From: Saksenaea vasiformis B4078
Lineage: Eukaryota; Mucoromycota; Mucoromycetes; Mucorales; Saksenaeaceae
Direction of reading: 5' to 3'
Length of the DNA stretch: 22,763 nucleotides
NCBI GenBank assembly: GCA_000697055.1
Contig: JNDT01001983.1
Span: forward strand, 1 to 22,763
Shown: positions 1 to 10,387 of the stretch, piece after piece
Position numbering within the stretch: the first letter of the stretch is position 1
How the letters are laid out: each line of letters opens with the position of its first letter
Position numbers and translations under genes: made by a program
The notes under the pieces: generated by a model
Databases searched by the model: none
Seen by the model: the letters and a program-made list of their open reading frames with translations, nothing else
Told to the model about the DNA's origin: nothing

Positions 1-872
1 GTGAAGTTTCATCCCGGGACAGGAATCCGCTAATTCTAAGACGATGCGCCAGATAACCTCTCTCGAAGTTACCTACTGACCAGCTCCTCCTCCTCAGAAA
101 CCAGTTCAGCCAAAAGGACCAAGGTCCTAAAGGGCGACTTTGGAAATTCGGCACGGTGACGCATAACTTACTGGATGACGACCAATGGAGGACTGGCAGC
201 ATATAGATGGTGTAAAGCCACGGCCATGGGTTTGCATAGTCCCGAGTCTCTACAAAAAAAAAAGCATGAACAGAGCACAGCGAGTTGTTATCTACTCGCC
301 GTACCATGATCGAGAGCGTATACAAGTGGTTAATAAAAGAGAAAAAAAAGTCATTAAACACAAGAAACATACCTTGAAAAGGAAGACCGATCGTGGAGAC
401 TCAGTAGACTATGCAAATTCTGACGCCAGAAGCGAAGCGGAAGGAAAGAGATGGATGGATGGTACCTGCCTCGGAGTCGTAAACTATAATAGTTGAGTTA
501 CACCGTGTGAAACAAATAGTACAAAAACGTACCTGATTTGATTCGGCATTGCGGTTTGCATAACACCGACGCGATCGTGAATGGTTGCAATGTGTAATTA
601 ACATGTCAATGAATGGAAAGGATCAATTCAATGCTACTTACTTCGACCAAGGTGGAACGTTCAGGGCCCGACCGGTAAGTGGAGACTGTCAGCTTGAGAG
701 TGTATGCGAAATCCGAAATGGAAGTTAATGAGAAAAGAATAAATGATCGATTGATTCATAAAGCATACCTTGTTCAAGTAAACAGAAACGCGTTTAAAAC
801 ACGAGATACGCGTGTTTACGGGAACTAAGCAACATGTAAAAAACGATTTCTTTTGGAAGATGACTTACCGGG

Positions 873-889
873 TTGCTGCGCCGCAGCAA
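873..889. repeat. 17-nt perfect palindrome
   Basis: TTGCTGCG, one central C, then CGCAGCAA: two perfect 8-bp arms. It directly abuts the GTAAGT-type donor at 868 on the minus strand. No known function is assigned. Confidence 0.6.
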
Positions 890-890
890 G

Positions 891-1026
891 TGAATAAGGA
901 AATGAGGAAAGCAGTAATAAAGAGAAAAGAAGAAGAAGGAGATAAAAGATAAAGTTAAAAAAAGAATAAGAAAAAAAACAATAAGAAATAAAAAAAGAGA
1001 GAAGAAGAGAAGTATAAAAGAAAAGC
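891..1026 (+). repeat. Polypurine (A/G-rich) low-complexity tract
   Basis: About 135 nt made almost only of A and G on the plus strand, with repeated GAAGAAG and AAAGA blocks. A second tract of the same kind lies at 1137-1218. Translated on the minus strand it gives runs of Phe, Ser and Leu, which is an effect of the composition and not evidence for a protein. It may be intronic or promoter sequence. Confidence 0.7.
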
Positions 1027-1046
1027 TCCTTTGTCGGCATCATCAG

Positions 1047-1067
1047 CAAAGAGTGGCCAGCTCTTTG
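1047..1067. repeat. 21-nt inverted repeat centred on TGGCCA
   Basis: CAAAGAG, a 7-nt centre TGGCCAG, then CTCTTTG: perfect 7-bp arms. A second TGGCCAG occurs about 30 nt further right. It could be a dimeric factor-binding site or chance. Confidence 0.5.
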
Positions 1068-1165
1068 CACCGTCTTGTATGTCTGGCCAGGACAACAAGA
1101 ACGCATGATGATGATGTTGGCCTCCGACACTGAGCACAACAAGAAGTATAAAAAGGAAAACTTAC

Positions 1166-1996
1166 CAAAAGAAGATATAAACGAAAAGAGGAAAAAACAC
1201 AAAAAGGAAAAAAAAAACGCCTTTTTAAAGGCCTCTTGAGAAATCAACCCCAGCGCGTTATGTCACTCCCCAAAGATAATGCAGTGTTTCTGAGGAAAGA
1301 AAAAAAGGTGGATGTATTGAAGTGATCTCTCATGTCGAATGTTTGTTACGAAGGGCATTAACGCATTCGAATGTCATTTAGTTTGGTCATTTAGTTGGAT
1401 GCGACGGGATCGCCGTTATAAAGACAGCAGCATATTATTTTACTGCGGATATTCATGCTAAGCGCATACAGAAATTGACCCGTTACTGCAGTCGGGTTTT
1501 CTTTAACAGAAGACAAGAAGGTTGTTTCGAGATCAGTTGCCGTTTCTCACTATTAAAGATACTGTCAAATCCGAAGTGTTTATAGTTGTCTGCAATAGGA
1601 AAGCGGATGCAGAGGGATATCCGTGTTTAATGTCAGTGCACGATGTATTTTTTTTTGAAGTATACCTAACGCCCCGGTGTATGTGATTAATCAAAGCATC
1701 TGTAGTTCAGGATCAACTGTCCTCTCATGGATCCTCGCTATTTTACTTATTTGTGCGACGCAAGAGAAAAGCTACCTGTATGGTTACATTAGATAAGAGC
1801 AGTTCTCGATACAAAACATCTCCCACGAACGAATCGCTTTCATTGTAGAATAGCAAGTATAAAATAGAGGTGCAAGTAATCAATGAAGAATGCAAAATAT
1901 ACATTTTTTCTTCGATTTTAACGCGATATCTAACAATGGCTCATGCTTTTCTTTTAATGTACGTGTATAAATGGGGGGAAAAAAAAATAATGTAAA
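1166..1996. other. Gap downstream of RPA135, no gene seen
   Basis: It holds the right part of the second polypurine tract, then presumably the RPA135 3' UTR next to 1997. The only structures I see are a 10-bp palindrome, CATTCGAATG, and a 13-bp imperfect tandem repeat at 1373-1398. No protein-like frame was recognised. Confidence 0.5.
1373..1398. repeat. Two-copy 13-bp tandem repeat
   Basis: The units GTCATTTAGTTTG and GTCATTTAGTTGG lie head to tail and differ at one position. Short local duplication of no known function. Confidence 0.6.
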
Positions 1997-4900
1997 TCAC
2001 GGCTTCACGCCCAACGTCAGTCGAATACCCATACTCATGAGTTCCGTGGTCAGATATCTAAACACGTAGGGAATCGCCACAAGGTCAATACCCTTGGAAG
2101 TATTACATGTGCGGCATTCGTAGGCACGTTGGTTAGAGAAGTTAGAGACGATCTTGGTACAGATAGGTGACACAAGCGATCCACACAATCGGCATACATA
2201 AGCTTGAGAGTAATCGGAACAGTTCATCAATCGATCTTGTAGCAGGAAACTGGTACCGTGTGCAAGTAACGAATCACGTTCCATCTCACCGAAACGGATA
2301 CCACCCGCACGCTTACGACCCTTGACAGGCTGCATTGTAAGGTTGTGGACAGGACCGGTCGTACGGACCTGGAATTTATCGTTGACCATGTGTCTCAGAC
2401 GCTGGTAATAGACAACCTAATCCATTCTGTCAAAATCACGCTGTCCGATAAGAGACTGTTACTTACACCAATGTAGATATCCATCTTCATTTCTTCACCA
2501 GTAATACCAGAGTACATGGGTTCGTTACCGTGGTAATTGTATCCTGCCTTTAGCAGCTGCTCGCCAAAGTAGTCTGCCGCAGTATACTTCTCGTTGAACC
2601 TAGGATTATGTGTCAAAAAAGAAATCACACGATGTGGGCCGACTCACTTGAAAGGTGTACTGTCTTGTGCAATACCGTGCAATGCACCGGCTTTACCGGC
2701 TAAACTCTCCACAAACATACCAATGGTCATACGCGAAGGGAAAGCGTGAGGGTTGATAATGACATCAGGTTGCATGCCCGATTCTGTGAAGGGCATATCA
2801 ACTGCAGGCCACTTCTGAGAGCAGACACCCTTTTGACCGTGACGGGACGAGAACTTGTCACCAATAACAGGCGAACGGGTGATACGCAATTTGATGTGTA
2901 CCTTTTGCAACTCTCCCTTGCCACTATCGTCACCAAGCAAACGGACTTCGTCTACATACGCATCTTCAGGGCCCTTGTATTTCTTGATAACGGATCGACC
3001 AGTAGATTCGTCGATATAACTGCACAATGGATCGTCGGCAACCAAATGGACTCCAATGTGTGGTAAACCGTCAGGACCAATCTTTTCGCCCAGTTTCTTT
3101 CGTTTCGATTGCTCCACGCCAAAGCGATAGGTGATGGGCTCGCCTCTTCCACGCATGCCGTTGAGGTCGATAATTTCAGACTTGTACACAGTACCGTATC
3201 CGAAACCACGCTCATGTGCTGATTTGTTCAAGATCATAGCGTCCTCCATATCGTAACCAGTGTACGAAATGACGGCAACGATAGCGTTGGTACCATTAGG
3301 GAAACCGTCAAGACCGTAGTCGTTGTGCAACTCAGGACGCACCACAGGTGTTTGACCAGACTGGATACGGTACATCTTATTATCCGTACGATGGTTGAAA
3401 ACTGTCGATGGAGTACCCATAGTTTGTTTACCCATCTATTGCGAGTCAGCCCTGGATGTAACTTTTTTTGCTGCTTACCTGACACTGGTACATATTACGG
3501 GGAGACTGGTTGAAGTCGGAGAAGGGTGTCATGTTGGCGATGATACTAAGGATATTGGTAGGTGCGAATTCTTGATGGGTTGTGACACCTGGAACAACCT
3601 CATCATCCATACAGGCGATATCCATGTAGACCTGTTCAAACGTTCCGATCATATCTGTCTTGCCATTGCCCAAGAATTTGACAGGGCGCATCATGCGTGC
3701 GGGACTAGAGAACAGATACAAACCAGGATATTCACCACCATATGAAGTTGGCACGTATGCAATTTCTATATCGAGCGGAATGTTCTTTTCGCGGTTGACT
3801 CGCCAGATCTTCAGCGAAGTAGCCACCTTCTCAGCGGTTTTGGGAGTACACCAACCAACAATTCGGCCATCCAACAAGACAGCAACATCGCCTGGGCGGT
3901 TGATGGAATGAAGGACTGGCTGCGATACACCCAACGCGGCAAGGAGCGAAGGAAGATTGCTGACATTCAAAGGCTCGTTCACAACCTTACACTTGTGTGC
4001 CAAATGGTTAAGAAGACCACAGGGAGCACCATCAGGCGTATGGACGGGACACAGAAAACCCCACGCTTCGGGAAGCAGCTTACGAACAGCTGTAGTCTTC
4101 AGCTCAGCAAAGAAAGCACCACGATGGATACACCGGAAATGAGAAACGTAACGATAGAAGTTCAGTTTTTCTGCGACAATCGTGTATCCACTGGCCTATG
4201 GGAGTGCATAAGCGTCTTCTTCCTTAAAAGTAAAAAGCACCACATACCTGCTGAAGATCTAGACCGGTTTTACTGACAAGATTACCTGTGGCAAGGAAAT
4301 AGCTCAGCTTCTGACCGATATCACTGTTCACTTTTCGAATAGCCAGCGAAAAGTAGTTTTCTAATTGTACAATACGTTAGACGATCTACTCCTGGTATAC
4401 AATAAATTCTTACTGTCGAAAAAGTCCACCTTTTGTGGGGACAGTCGAATATCGTTACGGATTTGCTGCTTGATTCCCGTAAGCCAGTCAAAGATCTTCT
4501 CTTTCAAGATCATGTTGTAGAGGTGACCACCCAAGAGAACTTCCTGATGTTGTGGCGCATCCGGGTTATCAGGGCAACATTCACCTGATACGAGAGAGTA
4601 AAGTTTGCGGATCATATAGCTAATCAAAAATTAAGTCATTGTCTGCTTACAATTGTGTTACCCACTTACATCATTAAATTAAATTTGTCACGGTTGTCGT
4701 CAAGGTGGACCAAGATGATCTTCTTCAATAAGGTCTCACCAACTTCCTTATCTGTGACATCCTCGGAAAGACCCATAATCACTCTGAATTTTTCACCAAG
4801 GTAGGCCAAACACTGATCCCGTGTATAGAGCGAGTAAATCTTGAAGCTGCGCAGCAAGAGTTCGACACGATCCGTCAAAAACGTGTTCTTCACGTCTCCT

Positions 4901-5748
4901 TGGCAAAGCGCATCAAAAATTTCCTTGTCCGAAACGTCCAACAATGCCTTCAAGATTAACATGCCTGGTACCATGTATTCCTGCTTGCGCCATGCGAAAC
5001 GCATCATTACGTTGCCATCCACCAGATAATGCACGGTGTTTGTATGAGTTGTCTGATCGCGTCGAGCACATCGAATGGCACAACCGTACTGTGAGTAGGT
5101 GGCACCACGGTTTTGGAACGAGTTACGAATAATAGCTGTAACGTGGTTGCGTCGAGGTACAATCAATAGACGAATCAACTTTTCGATACCGTTCACAATA
5201 AAATAACCACCCATCTCTTCAGACTCTTCATGTCGAGCAATTAGCTGCTTTGGAAACATGCCCTTCAGATTACAACGGTTGGAACGAATCATGATCGGAA
5301 CTGCACCGAGCTCGCGAATTTCAGAAGTGACAGGACCGTCATTAACGCGCCAGCAAAGCTTCACTGTAAGCCTTCCACGATAGGTCGTTAGACGTTCTCG
5401 GCATTCACTTGGATATGTCTTTCGATTGAGTGTTAGGTTGTCCTTCTCGTTCACCATGGGCTGATGGATCTTGGCATCCTCCGCCCAGTACGTGATCTTA
5501 TTGCCGAGCGTAACATTGTCTGCGGATACGTTGGCACCAGAATAACTGTTGTCGAAGACAGAGAAGGAACCAATGTCCTGGAGGGCGTAATCAAGCAGAC
5601 CTTCCTCATTAGAACCAAACTCAGTGATGCTATTGAAAGCGTCGATATGCGGGGCGACAACTTCTTGCAACAAGGGGACACCAAACTTCTCATTCGAAGG
5701 CTCGCGGAACATACGTTCACGCTCGAGCGTCTTGAAGGTGGACGGCAT
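1997..5748 (-). CDS. rpa135: RNA polymerase I second-largest subunit RPA135
   Basis: It forms the lower half of the Pol I active site and transcribes the 35S rRNA precursor in the nucleolus. Exons (minus): 5748-4670, 4619-4414, 4360-4248, 4195-3479, 3435-2648, 2599-2467, 2416-1997; introns of 43-53 nt are all GT-AG and every phase joins. The product is 1151 aa (yeast 1203). Seen in order: an N-terminal [10 protein letters not shown] block, [20 protein letters not shown] in the lobe/fork region, [20 protein letters not shown] (hybrid-binding), GEMERD near residues 1055-1060, and a C-terminal zinc ribbon with CRLC and CRTC (Cys 1087, 1090, 1113, 1116). Motifs such as [18 protein letters not shown] and the overall wording match the Pol I rather than the Pol II or III paralogue. 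The start at 5748 is chosen because homology begins there; the frame stays open upstream, but that stretch is T-rich and looks like UTR. The loop between the zinc ribbon and the C terminus is shorter than in yeast. Confidence 0.97.
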
Positions 5749-7256
5749 CGTAGTTTGCGTTGAAAGGGAATCTCTGCCAAGGGAGCGACCAGACGTAAAA
5801 AAAAAAAAAGTAAAAACGTGACTCTGTCTTTCACACGTCCTGTCTTCCTTGAAGCAGCGGACCGTCAAACGGAATTGCTTGAGATCTCTCAGGAGCCATA
5901 CCAAATCTGAGCCGCATCTTTTGGAGCCATACCTGCACAACCGCACAGGCACCAAAACTACCATAAAAATTATTGATTTCCTGGTCGGGAAACATGATAT
6001 GGCTCTAATTTTTGGTGTGTCTCCTAAGAAAAACGAATAACAAACGCGAATGTACTTGTCGAAAAGTGTTCTCTTTGATCATTTTTCATGATTTGCGTCT
6101 GTAAAGAAGAGGCGTGAAAAGCATGCTTGTTCTTCAACTTGATTCACTTTTTCTTGGTTTTATCATAAGTATATCTACCAGTGGAAACTGCTTATGACTA
6201 TGAACGACGTTAAGCAAAGGCTGTGTACCCGCCAGAAGCATAAATCAAATGGCAAAGCGCTCATAAACTTACCAGTAAGGAAAACATGTTTGGTTGTAAT
6301 GACTGTAAGTGCTGATGATATGGTATCAGTTTTTCAGAGGGTATCTGTCCTTCAGAAACTACAAGACGGTGTCTTCTCAATATGCATAACGAAATAAAGA
6401 AAGTACAAGAGAGTTTAGGAACAGTGTGGAGATAACGCTTGAATTACACCAACTTTTCTCAGTGCTGTAGGTAGCGGAAGAAGGCAGGGGAATAAAATAC
6501 CAAAATAGTTATAATATAACATTGTGGATCACCAAACCATCATGGATAGTGTGATTAACCATTAAAATGTGCCAGTATTACTTATACGTTGTGATTGATT
6601 GCGTTATTAATGTTCGTCTGAGGAATTAGACTGTCATAAATGGTAGATTGCGCTTTTGGCAACTTGTAAATTCAAAAATTTCTACGCAGAAAGTATATTC
6701 GCTGATAGCTTGAGCAGATCGTAAGTTTCCCGGGCAACGCTAAAAAAGCAATGGTATGTTGATCATGTTGATTGGCTCTAATGGTTCAAGGTGGTGAAGA
6801 TGATTCATAGTCATTTTGCAGGCGCTGCGTGAAAGGGAGAGGGGTACATGCGGACGGACGCCTATAGCACAGATATGTCGCAGTGGTTCACGGATTCCAT
6901 TCCTTTCAGATGTGTCCATATCATTATCAGCTAGTCAGTCGTTCTAAACAAAGGGAGGATGGTGACCAAGTGAAAAATCACGGTACTGCTATGTACGAAT
7001 CCAGCATGCACTACTTTCAGGATGCCTCAACCACATGGACGTTACATAAATTTGGTGCTTATTGAAGCAAATGCTCTAAACTACACTACTCCCCCTTTCT
7101 AAATACCAATGAATTTAACAAGTTCACTCATTTCTCCAACTATTTTGGAGAAGCTTGTGCTGGAGGGCACCGTGTGATCCAAACACATTCCACCATTAGT
7201 ATATGGCAGCCAGGTTTTTAATATCGAAAATTCGCTTTTGTTTGTTTACACATCTC
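5749..7256. other. 1.5-kb gap between RPA135 and RBM8A, no gene recognised
   Basis: It should contain the RPA135 promoter (right of 5748) and the RBM8A 3' UTR (left of 7257). An A13-type run lies near 5798. Short open frames exist on both strands (for example 5849-6040 and 6883-7065), but none resembles a known family or shows convincing splice sites. I see no RNA gene or mobile element. Confidence 0.5.
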
Positions 7257-7974
7257 TTAACGTCTTTCAGCACCAGGACTCAGACTTCTTTCTCTACGGG
7301 TAGCTCGACGATCATTGCCAGTTCCTTTGATGAATGCAAAGTCCACCGAGATTGTTTGATCCAAAAACTTTGAGTTGTTGGCTTCGTCAATAGCGTTCTG
7401 TGCCTCCTTACGAGTCTCATACTCAACAAGAGCATAACCCTACAACGTGTTCATGTCAACCGTTATTTCCGCGTATCTCTGTCACTTTGCAACCATCATA
7501 CCTTGACGTAACCTGTTCGTCTGTCTAGGTTGAGATGTAAGTTTTTGACTGTGCCATACTCGGAAAAACGCTCCATCAAAGATTCTTCATCGGCTTCTTC
7601 GTGCACATCGCGAACGATCACGATCCATCCCTCAATCGCTAAAAGAAGTAGGGTTAAGAAAACACGTCTTATACGGACAATCCGACTTACAGCGCTGTGG
7701 TTCTAATAAACTATCTTCATCCATCCGATCTTGTCGGCCAGAAAGTCGTGACGAATCTAATTTCAAGTCATTTAGATGAAATAGCAGAAGCAATTGATAA
7801 CTTGCCTTGATCCTTGCTGGCAAATCCTCGTCCTTTTATCCTAATAGGACTCTCTGATCATCGGTGAAAAACGGATCAGTAAAATATTTCGTCCATCCAT
7901 GCGCTGTTACCATTGTCAACAGCCATTCTTTCGCCGGAATGATCGCGTCTAGATCGGGAATCGCGGTCGCTCAT
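7257..7974 (-). CDS. rbm8a: Exon-junction complex protein Y14 (RBM8A)
   Basis: Y14 pairs with Mago and stays on spliced mRNA just upstream of exon junctions, linking splicing to export, localisation and nonsense-mediated decay. Exons (minus): 7974-7911, 7853-7806, 7756-7691, 7638-7502, 7439-7257, giving 165 aa (human 174). A basic KGRGF motif lies near residue 30. One RRM follows, with RNP2-like WIVIVRDV and RNP1 within [17 protein letters not shown] at its start and [10 protein letters not shown] are hallmark Y14 strings. The tail is Arg/Ser-rich ([12 protein letters not shown]), as in the family. Intron 2 (7805-7757) begins with GCAAGT, a GC-AG intron; the nearest GT would break the frame. 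Intron 1 (7910-7854) carries a TACTGAT branch-like motif; its exact acceptor is inferred from frame, since a later AG also exists. The RRM itself is certain, the first 25 residues less so. Confidence 0.95.
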
Positions 7975-8696
7975 TATATGAGGTGAGAAAAAGATGACGG
8001 AAAAACGCGGTGAGTTTGGCCTATGTCATCATGTGAATAGGAATCATTTGATTGGCTGCAGCGCCTTTACCAGCGGATTGGTTGAAATAATTCCGCAAGG
8101 TCCGCAAAGTTTTTATATCTGCGAATTTACAGGATTTTGACAGAATCTTGCATTGTGGGTACTCCAGTGATGTGTTCCCAGAATCCCACCGGAAGCAGTA
8201 AAAGTGTCTTACGATAAGGACATGTTCCACCCAAATGATCCGTATTTAAAGTAACGCATAAATTCTTTTTTTGGCTCTGTTTTCTCTATTACATTATGAA
8301 CTCATGCGTGGGGGGGGGTTGCCAAGACGTTGAATATTTTTCCTCATGGTATAAACCAAAAGGGCCATTTTTCATGTTTAATTCGTCACAGCATCACTTA
8401 GAAATAGCAAATGCAAGACATTGTCATCCTTCGAAGAAGAGTCTCTTAGCTGTTTTTATGCGGTCATTCTGGTTTACATGCACAGAACTGGGCGATAGAT
8501 CTCTTATCATGATTTTGAGCGCTATTCGTTTCAGCATGTTCCACTCCAAGTTTAGTCTCAGAGAAATAGTGCCTAAATTGTTGCAAGGGGAAAGGGAGCA
8601 ACATAGGTTTAATGCCCAGGTTCTATTCAATACACAGTGGGCAGTACAAAAGATGGATCTATTGATGATATTCTGCTATTCTTTTCTCGTATGACT
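7975..8696. other. Gap between RBM8A and pyridoxal kinase
   Basis: The left third is presumably the RBM8A promoter with its CCAAT boxes; the right part is the pyridoxal kinase 3' flank. A 132-codon frame is open on plus at 8296-8694, but it has no recognisable domain and starts next to a G9 run. I do not call it a gene. Confidence 0.5.
8051..8081 (-). promoter_or_regulatory. Two CCAAT boxes upstream of RBM8A
   Basis: On the minus strand CCAAT occurs at 8081-8077 and at 8055-8051, about 105 and 79 nt upstream of the RBM8A start codon. This is a usual distance for HAP/NF-Y-type CCAAT-binding complexes in fungi. Binding is inferred from the motif alone. Confidence 0.45.
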
Positions 8697-10004
8697 TCAC
8701 TCCAGTTTGACTATTTTCACCGCACCTGGCCCCACCAGACTTGGATCTTCGATTTCTTCTTTCCCTTGAATAACACGAAGTTCACAGCGATGTACATGTT
8801 CCGCGGCATCTGGCTTCGCTTCTGCCACAAGCCCTTTGTCTGCAGCGGCCGTCTGCTGCTGATAGAGCCATGTCTTCTTTGTCACAGCGTTTACAGTGGA
8901 CACCACTTTCAAAGCTGCGTCAGCCAGAGGTGTTGACGAGTGACTATCCATTGCTTGCTGGAAGTGTGCAACCACCAATGCAGAAAACATGTCACCGGTA
9001 CCAGTGAAGTAACCTTGGTACGTGGGGAAGGAAATGAGATGTTGCACTACCTTCCCATTCTCCTGCATATGGCTTGTCAGGCAATAAAGAGACTTTTCAG
9101 ACGCGGTGTCAAGATGTATTTCAGCTGGAACTTCAGAGGATGACACCATAATGGACGTGATGATCACATTACGTGGACCCAGTGCGTGTAAGCCCAATGC
9201 AGCTTCACGTGCATCAGCCAATGAATTGATCTGGACCCCAGTTAACGTCCTACACAATCCGTTCGCATTTAACTGGATCAGGCGGTTTACTAGCGTAATA
9301 CATACTCTGCCTCAAACTGGTTAGGCGTGATGACAGTGGCGATCTTCATTATCTGACGATAGAGAGGTACAATCTCAGGTGCAACGTACAGCTGGCCAGC
9401 ATCGCCCATCACAGGGTCGCACACTTGTAAAGAGTGAGATCTTTGAAGGTGTCCCAAATACCTTACCAAACACAAGACGCGAATCCTTTGCTTTCAGCTT
9501 CTTAACCATCGTCTCGATTTTTTCCAGGATAGCAAAATTACCGATATAGCCTAACGCTCGTTTAGCAAACGCGGCCCATCGTCTAGACATCATAAATTTA
9601 CCGGTAAGTACATGTGTGTATTCATTGATCAGTGCATTCCGTTCAAGACCATCAAATAAATCCTGCACATCATCGGCAGTAAGACGTGTCCCCGTCCAGG
9701 ACGGATATCCTAGGAGACAAATAAATAAAAAGCCGTATATGCTTAACGACACCAGTACCAGTATGGTTTGAGAACTGCACAGTGTTCAGCGGATCCACCT
9801 CAAATCCCAGCGTTTGCAAAGGAAATGTCGCAGCCTTATTACCTAACCACTTGCATTAGCAAGCGAGTACTACGAAGTACCTCAGTCATACCGCAGTAAC
9901 CAGACACCTGCAGGGAACTCGTTAGTCTTAACAATTGTTCAGCATCTCCTCACCGTGTGCGACTGGATGCTGAGCACTCTGAATGAACTTCCCATCGGGT
10001 CCAT
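8697..10004 (-). CDS. pdxK: Pyridoxal kinase (PdxK/Bud16 family)
   Basis: It phosphorylates pyridoxal, pyridoxine and pyridoxamine with ATP in the cytosol, the salvage route to pyridoxal phosphate. Exons (minus): 10004-9954, 9907-9892 (only 16 nt), 9842-9759, 9709-9602, 9550-9467, then 9423 to about 9302, and a last exon from about 9249 or 9230 to 8697. The product is about 332-340 aa (human 312). Seen in order: RVLSIQSHT near residues 9-17, [45 protein letters not shown], and [11 protein letters not shown] with the GTGD anion hole and catalytic Asp of the ribokinase-like fold. The junction after NQFEAEY is not clean: the expected LTG loop is encoded just downstream (9246 leftwards), but no canonical intron joins it in frame without a stop (see findings). 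The start at 10004 gives MDPMGSS; a second Met three codons later is possible. Confidence 0.93.
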
Positions 10005-10387
10005 AAAATGCGTGGTCGGGTAAAGATGCCTGATATTTCTCAGTCACTGATTTCTATTGGCTCTATTCATTTGACGCTGGTTCAAACGGACGACGGTAAG
10101 GATTTGGAGTCAATAGGTGAACTTTACACTGCAGCACAAGCGTGTAATCTGCGCTCTATTCTATTTGGCCCCTTCACTGAAGACAAACTTTGATTGCGAT
10201 ATGGTAGTGGGTAAACCAGATATCCTGTTTCTTTTGTACCGATTATCATGAGCTTTCCATATACCACATGAAGAGGAAGGGTAGTTACAGAAAGGCTGGC
10301 AGCTCATACCTCTCTCTTATCTTTAACAGCAGTTTTCATTTATTGTCATCTGGGTGCATGTAATGAGCGTACACAGATAAAGCCTGT
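10005..10387. other. Gap between pyridoxal kinase and methyltransferase genes
   Basis: It presumably holds the pyridoxal kinase promoter on the right of 10004 and the methyltransferase 3' UTR left of 10388. A 61-codon frame on plus (10008-10193) has no recognisable features. Nothing else seen. Confidence 0.5.

Larger units (their letters stand above)
1..1165 (-). other. Possible uncharacterised multi-exon gene at left edge
   Basis: I do not recognise a product. Read on the minus strand, this stretch holds a series of intron-like units with good donors and AG acceptors: 1165-1130 (36 nt), 868-825 (44 nt), 768-693 (76 nt), 532-484 (49 nt), 372-250 (123 nt), 171-127 (45 nt) and 72-36 (37 nt). 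Several match the size of introns in the confirmed neighbours. Two adjacent candidate exons, 824-769 and 692-642, are open and phase-compatible; the second reads LTVSTYRSGPERSTLVE and ends exactly at a GTAAGT donor at 641. I found no acceptor for that donor that is compatible with the 532-484 unit, so the whole chain is not resolved. The exon at 249-172 can be read in two frames. It could be a coding gene, a spliced UTR or a non-coding RNA, and it would lie downstream of RPA135 on the same strand. Confidence 0.3.

Noticed and set aside
185..496. 103-codon open frame on plus near the left edge
   Set aside because: Basic, low-complexity product with no known motif; the opposite strand carries the better splice-site pattern.
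825..1247. 140-codon minus-strand frame rich in Phe, Ser and Leu
   Set aside because: The composition comes from the polypurine tracts; hydrophobic runs here are not evidence of a membrane protein.
2727..5834. Many open frames antisense or out of frame within RPA135
   Set aside because: Shadows of the conserved coding exons; none has independent homology.
5749..5964. In-frame extension of RPA135 upstream to 5964
   Set aside because: Homology to the family begins right at the Met at 5748; the extension includes a long T run and looks like 5' UTR.
7134..7150. 6-bp hairpin CTCCAA/TTGGAG downstream of RBM8A
   Set aside because: Too short to stand out from chance.
8296..8694. 132-codon frame on plus between RBM8A and pyridoxal kinase
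   Set aside because: No domain, no promoter or splice signs, and an odd amino-acid mix; length alone is not enough.
10060..10090. GGTTCAAAC resembling a tRNA B box
   Set aside because: No A box at the right distance and no stems.
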